Shown here one piece after another: positions 33,846 to 42,576 of a stretch of 64,000 bases of DNA (the first letter of the stretch is position 1; each line of letters begins with the position of its first letter). The stretch is from an uncultured Lewinella sp. (GTDB lineage Bacteria > Bacteroidota > Bacteroidia > Chitinophagales > Saprospiraceae). The stretch covers positions 1 to 64,000 of the forward strand of contig CAJXOS010000018.1 in NCBI GenBank assembly GCA_913057725.1, given 5' to 3'. Position numbers and translations under genes: made by a program. Under the pieces are notes generated by a model. It searched no databases, was not told where the DNA came from, and saw nothing but the letters and a program-made list of their open reading frames with translations.

Positions 33846-36755
33846 ATGATCAGATGTCTAAAAATAAGCATAGTATTGATTTGTTGCAGCTTTCAACTCT
33901 TAAGCCAAAATGGTGATGCGTCTGTCTTTCAATTAATTGCCAAAGCTAGGACGACAGACAACAAAGAAAGTTTACCATTTATTGATGAAGGCTTTATAAT
34001 ATGCAATTTACGATCTTGTTCAGATTCAATAATTGGAATGCTCTATCAGAGAAAAAGTGTCGCGTTTTACAGAGACTATATTGATGATAACTTAGCTGTA
34101 TTGTATGCTGATTCTGCCACGCTTTATTATGAAAGAGCTTTTACTAATCCTAATATGCTCATTGCAAACTCTTACTTTAATAAAGGTACAATGCAACGAG
34201 AAATCGGAAGAATTGAAGAGGGAAAGGAATCAATAGAGATAGCGCTCGATAGATTACAACAGATACAGAGACAACTTCCAGATGAGGACTTAGACTCAAT
34301 AAAGGTCAATTGGAATTTTGATCTTGTTAGGATTTATACTCAGAAAGGAGACTTCAAAACGGCACTCGAAAAGGCTCGACAATTGATCAGCGAAAATGAG
34401 CTGAATAGATTTAACGAGAAACGATTCACAAATCAATTAGGCTTGATAAACCTTGCACAAGGCAATTATCGATCTGCAAAAGATAGATTCTCTTACCTAG
34501 TTGAAGTTCTTCACGCGGATGAGGATATTACCTACAGAGGAAATTTAGGCCTTGCATTTCTGAATCTGCAAGACTTTGATAAAGGCGCAACATATTTAGA
34601 AGAAGCAAATCAGGCATGGAAAAATCTCTTGAACCAGACGGACAACAATTACAATAGGAGATATTTATCAAATTCTCATTCTAATCTTTTCCAGCTATAT
34701 CTGGAGTTAGGAGATTGGAACAAGGCCGATTATCATATTACTGAGGCATTAGCTCTCCTTCGTAAAGTTGACAATACCGAGAGTATGATTCGCTTCGCGG
34801 AGCTCTATTTTAAGAAATCTAGGCTGGAACATGCTTTAGGAGACTACGATAGTAGCCTTTTTTTTCTAGAAACGGCAATTGATATCGTAGCCCCTGAACT
34901 GTTCCATACTGGTACCGAAGAGCAGATTAGCATTATTGGTAACTTTAAAGAAGCCCTCGAAATTATCGCCTTCCGTGCTCAAGTCCTGGCGGAACAGGGA
35001 GAATTGAATAAAGCCTTGGATGATGTGATGCTCCTCAATCGGCTGGTGACACAAAGTAGGAGAACGTACCAATCTTCCCTCTCTAAGTACTTTTTGATTC
35101 AGAAGGTGGTGCCGGTGTATGAGTTGGGGATCAGGCTGAACCGAGAGCTGTATGCCCAGACGGGGGACCGAGAGTATCTGGAGCAGGCCTATGCGCTGAA
35201 TGCCAGAAACAAAGCCATACTGCTACTGGAAAGCCTGCAAAGTGAACGGGCCATGACTTTTGCTGGGCTACCCGCGGAAATACAAGGACAAGAACGAGAA
35301 TTGCGGGATGCGGTTTCGGAGCAGGAGAGCTTGCTGTATCAAGCTTACCAGCAGGGCGATGATATTGATAGCCTACAAAGTGTGGTGTTTGAGCAGGAGC
35401 AGGCCTACTATCAGTTTATCCAGCAGCTGGAACGGGACTACCCGGCGTATTACGAACTGAAATATAGCGCGGATCGGCCACCGGTAAGTAACGAAATACA
35501 AGATAAACTAGAGAGCGATCAGGTACTGCTAGAGTACTTTACGGGTCAGGATAGTATCTATACCTTCCTGATGGATGGACGGGAAATGCGGGTATACAGT
35601 AAGGCAAAGCCAGCGGGTTTCGTGGATTCGGTAGCGCTGTTTAGGGAGTTGCTAACAAATGGAATTGAGAAAGATTGTGAGCAGACCTACATCCGTCTGG
35701 GGCGGTATTTTTATGATCTCTTGCTGGCTGAACCGCTCGGGAGCCTTGGAGAGCATAAGCAGCGCCTGGTAGTAGTGCCAGACGGATTGCTGAATTTCCT
35801 TTCTTTTGAGGCTTTCATCTATAAGGATCTGGAACGTCTGCAGGGTGCTGAAGGCTTCTTGGTGGAGAAATATGCTTTTAGCTATGCCTACTCCAGTAAG
35901 CTGCTCCTAGAGGAAGAATATTATCCGCGGAGCGCGACCAAAGGCTTTGCAGGATTTGGGATGGAGTACGACGACTACACCCTGGATTATCTGCAAGAAC
36001 TGGAATATGGTGATTGGAAGTACGTAGATACTACCCTGGTACTGCCATGTGGCCAACTGAAGGATACCACGCGCTATTATGGAAAGCTAATCTACTCGGA
36101 TGATGAGGTACGGGATATCGCTGCCTTGGCGGAGGGTGACAGCTGGCTAAACGAAGAAGTGATGAAGCAAAGCTTCATGGACAATGCCAACGGCTATAAG
36201 CTCCTCCACTTGGCTATGCATGGCACCTATGATTTGGAGTTTCCGATGAACTCATCGCTCATCTTTAGTCGGAGAGATTCGACTGATATTTTCTTGCGGG
36301 CAGCCGACATCTATAACATGGAACTGGATGGTGATATGGCGGTGCTGAGCGCTTGCAATACGGCCTATGGAAAGCTGCAAGCAGGGGAAGGTCCGATGAC
36401 TTTGGCGCGGGCATTCCACTACGCCGGCATACCAGCAGTAGTGGCCAGTCTCTGGAGTATACCTGATAACTCGACCTCGCGGATTATGAGGTTGTTTTAT
36501 CAGGAGCTGGATAAAGGACTGTCAAAGGATGTGGCCTTGCAGCAAGCAAAGTTGGCATACCTGGCCAGTGATGATTTAAGCTCGCCGAATTCCAGGCAGC
36601 CGCTACACTGGGCACCTACTATAGTGATCGGGGATGTAGCGCCGGTGCCGATTTCGCCGCGTTCGAATTGGTGGTGGATTTTGCTGGGGGCTGGAATTCT
36701 GCTTGGCGGATATTTGATGGTGAGAAGAGGGAAAGCGAACGATGCGATAAGTTAA
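33846..36755 (+). CDS. Exported, membrane-anchored TPR-CHAT protease
   Basis: The ATG at 33846 is preferred to the TTG two codons upstream. The 969 residues start with a signal peptide (about 1-20), then helical TPR-like repeats (about 85-480), a linker, a CHAT (caspase-like) domain (about 620-925) and one C-terminal membrane helix (WWWILLGAGILLGGYLMV) with a basic end. His792 in LAMHGTYD and Cys837 in VLSACNTAYG form the caspase-type dyad. The predicted topology puts TPR and protease outside the cytoplasm. Composition changes inside the gene: the first kilobase is AT-rich, the CHAT part GC-richer. Role and substrate unknown; a divergent S8 protease is its neighbour. Confidence 0.87.
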   Translation: MIRCLKISIVLICCSFQLLSQNGDASVFQLIAKARTTDNKESLPFIDEGFIICNLRSCSDSIIGMLYQRKSVAFYRDYIDDNLAVLYADSATLYYERAFTNPNMLIANSYFNKGTMQREIGRIEEGKESIEIALDRLQQIQRQLPDEDLDSIKVNWNFDLVRIYTQKGDFKTALEKARQLISENELNRFNEKRFTNQLGLINLAQGNYRSAKDRFSYLVEVLHADEDITYRGNLGLAFLNLQDFDKGATYLEEANQAWKNLLNQTDNNYNRRYLSNSHSNLFQLYLELGDWNKADYHITEALALLRKVDNTESMIRFAELYFKKSRLEHALGDYDSSLFFLETAIDIVAPELFHTGTEEQISIIGNFKEALEIIAFRAQVLAEQGELNKALDDVMLLNRLVTQSRRTYQSSLSKYFLIQKVVPVYELGIRLNRELYAQTGDREYLEQAYALNARNKAILLLESLQSERAMTFAGLPAEIQGQERELRDAVSEQESLLYQAYQQGDDIDSLQSVVFEQEQAYYQFIQQLERDYPAYYELKYSADRPPVSNEIQDKLESDQVLLEYFTGQDSIYTFLMDGREMRVYSKAKPAGFVDSVALFRELLTNGIEKDCEQTYIRLGRYFYDLLLAEPLGSLGEHKQRLVVVPDGLLNFLSFEAFIYKDLERLQGAEGFLVEKYAFSYAYSSKLLLEEEYYPRSATKGFAGFGMEYDDYTLDYLQELEYGDWKYVDTTLVLPCGQLKDTTRYYGKLIYSDDEVRDIAALAEGDSWLNEEVMKQSFMDNANGYKLLHLAMHGTYDLEFPMNSSLIFSRRDSTDIFLRAADIYNMELDGDMAVLSACNTAYGKLQAGEGPMTLARAFHYAGIPAVVASLWSIPDNSTSRIMRLFYQELDKGLSKDVALQQAKLAYLASDDLSSPNSRQPLHWAPTIVIGDVAPVPISPRSNWWWILLGAGILLGGYLMVRRGKANDAIS

Positions 36756-36775
36756 ACCTAACGTTATTCGTTCTC

Positions 36776-36793
36776 CACGCTTTCGCGTGGATG
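36776..36793 (+). terminator. Hairpin after the CHAT gene
   Basis: A 7-bp perfect stem with TTTC tetraloop, 20 bp after the CHAT stop; no T-run follows. Confidence 0.45.
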
Positions 36794-36914
36794 GGGATTT
36801 GTTGTCAGCCTGAAGGCTGAAGAACGTAGGGAGGATTGGGCTTCGCGTCGGGGGACGCTCAGGAACGCTCAGGAACGGGACGCGAGCCGAACAGGCGAGC
36901 ACGGCGTGTGGAAC

Positions 36915-37021
36915 GCGCAAGGGCTAGGGATAGTAGGTGCGCGATCGCGTGCCGGATAGCTCGACGCTACGGACCGCCGCCAATTGGCGGGTAAAAGGGA
37001 AGTGAAGCGGAGCCCCCAAAG
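36915..37021 (+). repeat. Interspersed structured repeat, copy C
   Basis: GCGCAAGGGCTA, GGATAG, stem GGTGCGC-gatc-GCGTGCC, GGATAGC, hairpin CCGCCAATTGGCGG (36977-36990), AAGCGGAGCCCCCAAA. Same block order as copies A and B. It ends about 60 bp before the M61 peptidase start, in the same orientation. Confidence 0.75.
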
Positions 37022-37082
37022 GGAGGAGGTATACCTCATTTTTGCAGCCCTGTGAATTCTCTTACCTTAGTCGGAAAAACAG

Positions 37083-38900
37083 ATGCGCACCCGACTTGTA
37101 CTGATCTTTTTGCTGGGCGTAGGCCTATCGCTGCCAGCACAAAATAGCATTGAATACCAACTGGACCTGGATAATATACAGCACCATGAGCTGGGTATAC
37201 AGGTGAGCTTCAAGGCCTTGCCGCCACAGCCGCTGGTGGTGCGCATGCCCACCTCCTCACCTGGGCGCTATGCGGAGCACAACTTTGCGAAAAATGTATA
37301 CGATGTAGCAGCCCAGGATGCGGATGGAGCAGACCTGCCCCTGAGCCGAACGGGGATCAACGAATGGACGGTGAGTGGCCACGATGGGGTGGTAATGCTG
37401 AGCTATACCCTGTACGCCAACCGAGCTGACGGCACCTACGCTAAGGTGGACAACCGCAAGCTGCACCTGAATATGCCCGCCACCTTTGTGTACGGGGTGG
37501 GGCTGGATGAGCGGCCCGTGGAGCTGCTATTTCCTGAGAATGAACAAGCGGACTGGAAAGTAGCGACCCAACTGGAGCAGGTGACGGAGCATCGCTACCG
37601 GGCACCGAATTACTACTACTTTTATGATAGCCCTACCTTCTATGGCGATATACGGTTTCGGAGCTGGGAGGTGCCACATAAAGACGGCAGCCAGACGATA
37701 GAGATGGCTTTCCTGACCCCTGACCCCGATAGCTTGCTGGACGCCTACGCGGAATGGACGAAGAAGATCGTGGCGGAGCAGCAGGCGATATACGGTGAGC
37801 TGCCCGACTTTGACTTTGGACGCTACACCTTTTTGTGTGCGTATAACCCCTATGTGAGTGGCGATGGTATGGAGCACCGCAACAGCACGGTATGTAGTGC
37901 GCCGGTGCCGCTGGAGGGCTATAGTGAGCGACTGATAGGCACGATATCGCATGAGTTTTTTCACTGCTGGAATGTAGAACGGATACGCCCAGCCAGTCTA
38001 GAACCTTTTGACTTTGATCGGGCGAACCAATCGGGCGAGCTGTGGTTTGCGGAAGGCTTTACGAGCTATTTTGATGACCTAACGCTGTGCCGCGCGGGCA
38101 TCTTGAGTGAGGAGGAGTACGTGGAAGGCTTGCAAGGTATGCTAAACTATGTACTACTACGCCCCGGTACGCGCCACCGGGGTCCGATAGGGATGAGTCA
38201 ATGTGCACCATTTGTGGATGCAGCCAGCTCGATAGACCCCGATAACTTTGATAATACCTTCATTAGCTACTACTCTTATGGGGCGGTGCTAGGTATGGCG
38301 CTAGACCTGGAGCTGCGCCGGAGCCATGATACAGACCTGAACGCGTACATGCAATTGGTGTGGGATGAATACGGACAGCCAGAGATACCGTACAACATAC
38401 CCGACCTCAGGAACGCCTTGGGCAAGCTAACGGAGGACGAAACCTTTGCCAAGGAATGGTTTGCGAAGCATGTGTATGGCAGTCAGCTGCCGGATATGGC
38501 TGGGCTGCTGGCGGAATTTGGTGTGCGGGTGCTAGTAGAAGAACCCGATTCTGTAGGCTTTCTGCAGTTGAGATTGCGCGATACCGAAGAAGGCTTGGAA
38601 GTGCGAGGGACGGTGTACGAAAACAACCCACTATATGCAGCTGGCCTGGAAACGGGCGACATCATTACGGCACTAAACGGCGAAGCCGTAACTACACAAG
38701 AGGACTGGGATGCAATAGTTTCGGGACTGAGTTTAGGAGAACGCTATAGCATAGCCTATACGCAGAACGGAGTGGCCAGCACGGGGATGTTTACGGCAGG
38801 AGCAGATCCGAGTTTTGAGGTGATGATGATGCCTAAGCGAAAGATGGATAAGAAGGCGGCAGAACGCCAAGCTGCCTGGTTGGCGCCTAGTGGACGATAG
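37083..38900 (+). CDS. M61 glycyl-aminopeptidase-like protease with PDZ domain
   Basis: 605 residues: signal peptide (about 1-20), N-terminal beta domain, M61 catalytic domain with zinc motif HEFFH (in TISHEFFHCWNVERIRP) and a downstream Glu in WFAEGFTSYFDDL, then a C-terminal PDZ domain (about 490-580, NNPLYAAGLETGDIITALNG). It should be a periplasmic aminopeptidase preferring Gly/Ala. Residues are complete. GC-rich codon use with ATA isoleucines resembles dacB. Repeat copy C lies in its 5' region. Confidence 0.9.
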   Translation: MRTRLVLIFLLGVGLSLPAQNSIEYQLDLDNIQHHELGIQVSFKALPPQPLVVRMPTSSPGRYAEHNFAKNVYDVAAQDADGADLPLSRTGINEWTVSGHDGVVMLSYTLYANRADGTYAKVDNRKLHLNMPATFVYGVGLDERPVELLFPENEQADWKVATQLEQVTEHRYRAPNYYYFYDSPTFYGDIRFRSWEVPHKDGSQTIEMAFLTPDPDSLLDAYAEWTKKIVAEQQAIYGELPDFDFGRYTFLCAYNPYVSGDGMEHRNSTVCSAPVPLEGYSERLIGTISHEFFHCWNVERIRPASLEPFDFDRANQSGELWFAEGFTSYFDDLTLCRAGILSEEEYVEGLQGMLNYVLLRPGTRHRGPIGMSQCAPFVDAASSIDPDNFDNTFISYYSYGAVLGMALDLELRRSHDTDLNAYMQLVWDEYGQPEIPYNIPDLRNALGKLTEDETFAKEWFAKHVYGSQLPDMAGLLAEFGVRVLVEEPDSVGFLQLRLRDTEEGLEVRGTVYENNPLYAAGLETGDIITALNGEAVTTQEDWDAIVSGLSLGERYSIAYTQNGVASTGMFTAGADPSFEVMMMPKRKMDKKAAERQAAWLAPSGR

Positions 38901-39014
38901 TGACTGCTGCGACCAGAAAGTGTGGATGTTAGAGCGCGGACAATATTGACTACTCCGAAGCAACTATTCAGGGGACTGCCGGGTTGTAATGAGGCACGAA
39001 AACCAAACTGAAAC

Positions 39015-39653
39015 ATGACACATATAGATTGGCAAAACCTGGAGGGCCGCTACACCTATGAAGAATTCCGTCAACTGACGGATAACCTGCTTGCCGAAGG
39101 CAAAACGACGGGAGAGGATCACAGCCCTGCGATGATCAATTACACCGAACTCAATGTAGTGCGTATGCGCAGACTGGATAAGCGATCGCGACTGACGGAG
39201 GAAAGCCAAACGGCCTTGGCTGGTATCCAGCGCCCGATGATATGGCTGAGCATAACGGAGGCCTGGTGTGGCGATGCGGCTCAGATCATACCCGTGTTGC
39301 AGCAGATGGCCGATGAGCATCCGTTAATTGAGCAGCACCTAATCCTTCGCGATGAGCACCTAGATATTATGGATGCTTTCTTGACGAATGGCGCCCGTTC
39401 TATCCCGGTAACCATAGTGCTGGATAAAGAGACGAACGAGGTACTGGGCCACTGGGGCCCACGCCCGTCGGAACTGCAAGCACAGGTGATGGCAGCGAAG
39501 GCAGCTTCCATAGCTGCACCGACACCAGAAGAGCGTCGAGAAATAACAGCTCAATCTAAGGTGGAGACTCAGAAGTGGTACGCCCGAGATAAGACCCGCT
39601 CTACCCAGAACGAGATGCTACAAACCGTAGCTGCCCTGACGACTGAGGAGTAG
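39015..39653 (+). CDS. Thioredoxin-like protein with CGDA motif
   Basis: 212 residues, cytosolic (no signal). The middle has the thioredoxin-like WCGDA site (TEAWCGDAAQIIPVL), where the second cysteine of CxxC is replaced, then a cis-Pro (SIPVTIVLD) and HWGPRPSELQ. Such thioredoxin-fold proteins (YbbN/BrxA-like or NrdH-like groups) are widespread in Bacteroidota; with one cysteine it is unlikely to be a general disulfide reductase. It begins 115 bp after the M61 gene. Confidence 0.75.
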   Translation: MTHIDWQNLEGRYTYEEFRQLTDNLLAEGKTTGEDHSPAMINYTELNVVRMRRLDKRSRLTEESQTALAGIQRPMIWLSITEAWCGDAAQIIPVLQQMADEHPLIEQHLILRDEHLDIMDAFLTNGARSIPVTIVLDKETNEVLGHWGPRPSELQAQVMAAKAASIAAPTPEERREITAQSKVETQKWYARDKTRSTQNEMLQTVAALTTEE

Positions 39654-39667
39654 ACTGACGGTAGTTG

Positions 39668-40633
39668 CTAAAAAGGCAGTTTTCCTACATCGACATTACC
39701 ACCGGTAAGTATGATGCCCACGGTCTTCCCTTTGAACTGTTCGGGATAGGAGAAGACAGCTGCTAGTGGTACCGCACAGCTGGGCTCTATGATGATTTTC
39801 ATGCGCTCCCATACCTGACGCATGGCATGGATGATGGCTTCTTCGTCTACTCGTAGAATATCGGTCACATGCTCCCGAATAATCCCAAAGGTTTTTTCGG
39901 AGAGCGGGGTGCGAAGGCCATCGGCAATGGTGTTGGTGGTCTCGTTTCGCTGGATAGTACCGCTGTGGAAAGAGCGATAGGCATCGTCTACCTCAAAAGG
40001 CTCGGCTGCAAGTACGGTAATGTCTTTGGCAAAGTAGTGTGCGGTAAGGGCTGTACCACTAGCGAGTCCGCCTCCCCCAACAGGGGCCATGAGAATGTGG
40101 AAGTGATCTGGCCCATCCTGTAGCAGCTCTAAAGCTGTGGTGGCCTGGCCAGCAATGACATTATAATCGTCGAAGGGATGGATGAAGTAGGCTCCTTTCT
40201 CTGCTACGACCTCTTCTAATTTGGCCTGCCGACCTTCTGGCGTACTCTCGCAAAAAATAACCTCTGCACCGTAGCCGCGGGTTGCGGCTACCTTAACGGC
40301 TGGTGCATTCTCTGGCATTACGATATAGGCGGGTACGCCCTTGACCTGAGCAGCACGGGCCACAGCCTGGGCATGATTGCCGGATGAGTGGGTGGCAAGC
40401 CCCTTAGCTAGTTGTTCTTCGCTAAGTCGGCTGGCGGCATTGGCTGCACCGCGCATCTTGAAAGCGCCAATCTTCTGGAAATTTTCGCATTTGAAGTAGA
40501 TATCAGCTCCGGTCATCTTATTGATGGCTTCGGACGTCATGACCGGTGTGCGATGCACCAAGGGTTGGATGAGGCGATGACTGGCACGGATATCTTCGAT
40601 GGTAGGTACGCTGGTCAGCAGCTTAGCAGACAT
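39668..40633 (-). CDS. PLP-dependent threonine/serine dehydratase
   Basis: 321 residues of fold type II. The PLP lysine is in KIGAFKMRGA, the cofactor/substrate loop is SSGNHAQA and the phosphate-binding glycine run is GGGGLASG. It has no C-terminal ACT regulatory domain, so it is the short catabolic TdcB or serine-racemase-like type rather than IlvA. It makes 2-oxobutanoate or pyruvate plus ammonia from Thr or Ser, or racemises serine; the sequence alone does not decide. Converges with the thioredoxin gene. Confidence 0.87.
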   Translation of the reverse strand: MSAKLLTSVPTIEDIRASHRLIQPLVHRTPVMTSEAINKMTGADIYFKCENFQKIGAFKMRGAANAASRLSEEQLAKGLATHSSGNHAQAVARAAQVKGVPAYIVMPENAPAVKVAATRGYGAEVIFCESTPEGRQAKLEEVVAEKGAYFIHPFDDYNVIAGQATTALELLQDGPDHFHILMAPVGGGGLASGTALTAHYFAKDITVLAAEPFEVDDAYRSFHSGTIQRNETTNTIADGLRTPLSEKTFGIIREHVTDILRVDEEAIIHAMRQVWERMKIIIEPSCAVPLAAVFSYPEQFKGKTVGIILTGGNVDVGKLPF

Positions 40634-40650
40634 ACTTCAGGCTTTTTGAT

Positions 40651-40658
40651 CAAAGGTA
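40651..40658 (-). promoter_or_regulatory. -7 box TACCTTTG of the dehydratase gene
   Basis: Exact TAnnTTTG match on the minus strand, 17 nt before the ATG at 40633. Confidence 0.45.
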
Positions 40659-40740
40659 GGAAAAGGAGAGGGATAAGGAAGCGGTTGGGGTGTGTGGGGG
40701 GACCGTGTGAAGAAGTGGTTGGATCTAAACTCTGGAGGAT

Positions 40741-40824
40741 GTGTTTGGGGCATACCGCCTGCGGCGGGCCCACCCTCTTGGTCCGGTTCACCAGTAATCC
40801 CCATCCTTCTCGGATTAAGGACAC
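40741..40824 (-). repeat. Possible second repeat family, copy 2
   Basis: On the minus strand: GTGTC, AGAAGG, GGGCCC, CCGCC-gca-GGCGG hairpin, GCCCCAAACAC. The order resembles 10051-10150. It sits between the dehydratase gene and the IS left end. Non-coding ORFs overlap it on both strands. Confidence 0.3.
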
Positions 40825-40889
40825 GCCAACTCCGTTCTGCCACTGATTTGTCAGTGCAGTCAAAAGCTGTTCTATACACCTCATAAGTC

Positions 40890-40895
40890 TAAGTG
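40890..40895. repeat. Target-site duplication, left (TAAGTG)
   Basis: TAAGTG directly abuts the left terminal repeat and recurs at 42577-42582 beyond the right one. A shared preceding C makes a 7-bp CTAAGTG reading possible. Confidence 0.75.
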
Positions 40896-41106
40896 GGCCA
40901 TCCCTGTAAATTACCCTAAGACTAGTGGTTCGGAATAAAATTTGGCTTAACAAGACCAGTCAATAGCCGAGGTGTACACTTTGGGGTGTCGATTTTTGGC
41001 TTTTCTGTGATTTGTAGATTTGATAATGGGCTTATAGTGGGGATTCTTGAGAGGTATGGACATAGGTCTTCCATGGTCTAAGTGGTCAACTTATCAAGAA
41101 GTGCAT

Positions 41107-42435
41107 TCAGGCTGCTTGTTGCTGCTGCTGAGCAGCGGTGCGTTTTGCGATTTTCACGGCGGAAGCCGTCCACACTCCAAAGTGTATCCACAGTTTCTGG
41201 GTATCGGCTCGCGTAGCTTTGATTCGATTGAGCCCGTAATGGAGTTTTTCATTGCCGATAGCTCCCTCCATGTGAGCTGCTCTGGCACTTCGCAGTTGCT
41301 TTTTGAGCTTTCGCGCTACTAGGTCAGGTACTTTAGGCTTGCGTCCTTTAGGTACAAAAGTGGTAGTCATACCTGCGCAGTAGCGCCGATTAGTATTGGT
41401 ACCATAGATGTTATCAGCTCCCAGTTGCCGACACTTTTTAAAGTAGCTTTCGTGGCGCTCGACTGTGGCGGATAAACGAAGTGCTTCATTAAAATTGTCA
41501 AAGCTGAAGTACTCAACGAAGCTGATCCCATCCACATTAAAGAGGTGAACTTTGGGACCAAACTCTACCTTTTTAATCTCTTTGCCTCTCACGATAGGTC
41601 TTACCCAGGGTTGAGATAGACTCACAATACGGTCGTGGATCTTAGCTTCGGGGTCTTGAAAGTGGAGTAGTTGCTGCTCATAGATTTGTTCAACGGTTAG
41701 TTTACGCAGCATCTGTCGGGTAGACAATACAATAGCTGAGCCGTGAGTTTGCTTAAGCTTAGCCCAGCAGGTCAACCCTTTTTTCAACAATCGCAACAAG
41801 GAGCGAGTAATGGAGATACGACGTGAACGCGGCTTGCGCCTGAGTTTTTGAAAGGCCACGTAACGTTCGTAAACCGGTTTTTGCTTACGCCGCAGACGGG
41901 GTTGATTGAGTTTACCGGTCCACAGGTCGATCAATGACCATAACCACTCACAACACTCCCACAATAGTTTTGTATCCGTAGGATAGCGAATGGCTAGCTC
42001 ATAGCTAGTGGCGTCCATTAATGTAGCAGATTGCTGTTGAATATGAGTACTCCAGTAACTAGCCAGTTGCTCTTGGAAAGCATCATAGTCAATTTGCTCA
42101 GCCAAATAACGCCGGCAACGACCAACAATATCCTTATCCTTAATCATCTGGCCTGGCCCTAATCGTATGCCACAGAAGTACTGCAAGGCCCAATCGGTAT
42201 TGATGCGCTGACGAAGTTTATCATCGCTCAAGTTCAGGTAGGCTTTTAGTACCTGAAGACCGATCATACCCTCGATACCAAAAAAGCTTGGAGCGCCACG
42301 AGATGGTGGGGCTGGAAATAAGGTGGCTAAACTTGAAAAAGGAATGGCTTGGTACAACTGGCCCAGCTCCGTACTCAAAAAGATATCCCAACGAAAATCG
42401 CGGCCAGCTTGTGTACAGAAAATTTGGTTTTCCAT
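41107..42435 (-). CDS. DDE transposase of the insertion sequence
   Basis: 442 residues. An N-terminal region with the IS5/IS1182-type helix-turn-helix block (FGIEGMIGLQVLKAYLNLSD), a first Asp in LMDATSYE, a second Asp in the GADNIYGTNTNRR element and a Glu in HMEGAIGNEKLHYGL with the K-x6-R-like spacing typical of the family. The DDE set looks intact and the frame is unbroken. A basic insert (about 190-215, RRKQKPVYERY) lies between the first and second Asp. Ends in a glutamine run. Confidence 0.87.
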   Translation of the reverse strand: MENQIFCTQAGRDFRWDIFLSTELGQLYQAIPFSSLATLFPAPPSRGAPSFFGIEGMIGLQVLKAYLNLSDDKLRQRINTDWALQYFCGIRLGPGQMIKDKDIVGRCRRYLAEQIDYDAFQEQLASYWSTHIQQQSATLMDATSYELAIRYPTDTKLLWECCEWLWSLIDLWTGKLNQPRLRRKQKPVYERYVAFQKLRRKPRSRRISITRSLLRLLKKGLTCWAKLKQTHGSAIVLSTRQMLRKLTVEQIYEQQLLHFQDPEAKIHDRIVSLSQPWVRPIVRGKEIKKVEFGPKVHLFNVDGISFVEYFSFDNFNEALRLSATVERHESYFKKCRQLGADNIYGTNTNRRYCAGMTTTFVPKGRKPKVPDLVARKLKKQLRSARAAHMEGAIGNEKLHYGLNRIKATRADTQKLWIHFGVWTASAVKIAKRTAAQQQQQAA

Positions 42436-42473
42436 ACAATATTTGCTCTCTTGCTTGTCTGTAAAATATGTTC

Positions 42474-42511
42474 AGCCCCGAAAATCAGCCTTATTGACTG
42501 TTTTCGGGGCT
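42474..42511 (+). terminator. Strong hairpin in the IS right end
   Basis: AGCCCCGAAAA and TTTTCGGGGCT, an 11-bp perfect stem with 16-nt loop followed by TTTATTT on the plus strand. It lies 38 bp upstream of the transposase start and could stop plus-strand transcription leaving the IS, or fold in read-through mRNA entering it. Confidence 0.65.
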
Positions 42512-42576
42512 TTTATTTCACCTGCAAGTTAAGTAACTCGCTGGATATTAGTCCATTATAATTTACAGGGATGGCC

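Larger units (their letters stand above)
36756..37082. other. Non-coding region with repeat copy C and upstream hairpins
   Basis: Begins with TCCACGC-tttc-GCGTGGA (36776-36793), a likely terminator of the CHAT gene, then CAGCCT-ga-AGGCTG, a tandem GCTCAGGAAC pair near 36868, and copy C of the structured repeat. Confidence 0.55.
40896..42576 (-). mobile_element. Complete insertion sequence (IS5/IS1182-like), 1681 bp
   Basis: The outer ends carry a perfect 18-bp inverted repeat, GGCCATCCCTGTAAATTA (40896-40913 and 42559-42576), with a weaker inward extension sharing GACTA. Flanking TAAGTG copies are the target duplication. It encodes one intact transposase on the minus strand. A strong hairpin at 42474-42511 lies inside the right end. 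Intact ends, target duplication and gene point to recent insertion. Family naming rests on the transposase type and is not settled. Confidence 0.88.

Noticed and set aside
31727-36755. Type III-E CRISPR (craspase) interpretation of the TPR-CHAT protein
   Set aside because: The protein has a signal peptide and a membrane anchor, and there is no CRISPR array or gRAMP effector in the window.
40412-40846. 144-residue plus-strand ORF at the dehydratase start
   Set aside because: Mostly antisense to the dehydratase and then runs into the possible repeat; composition is not coding-like.
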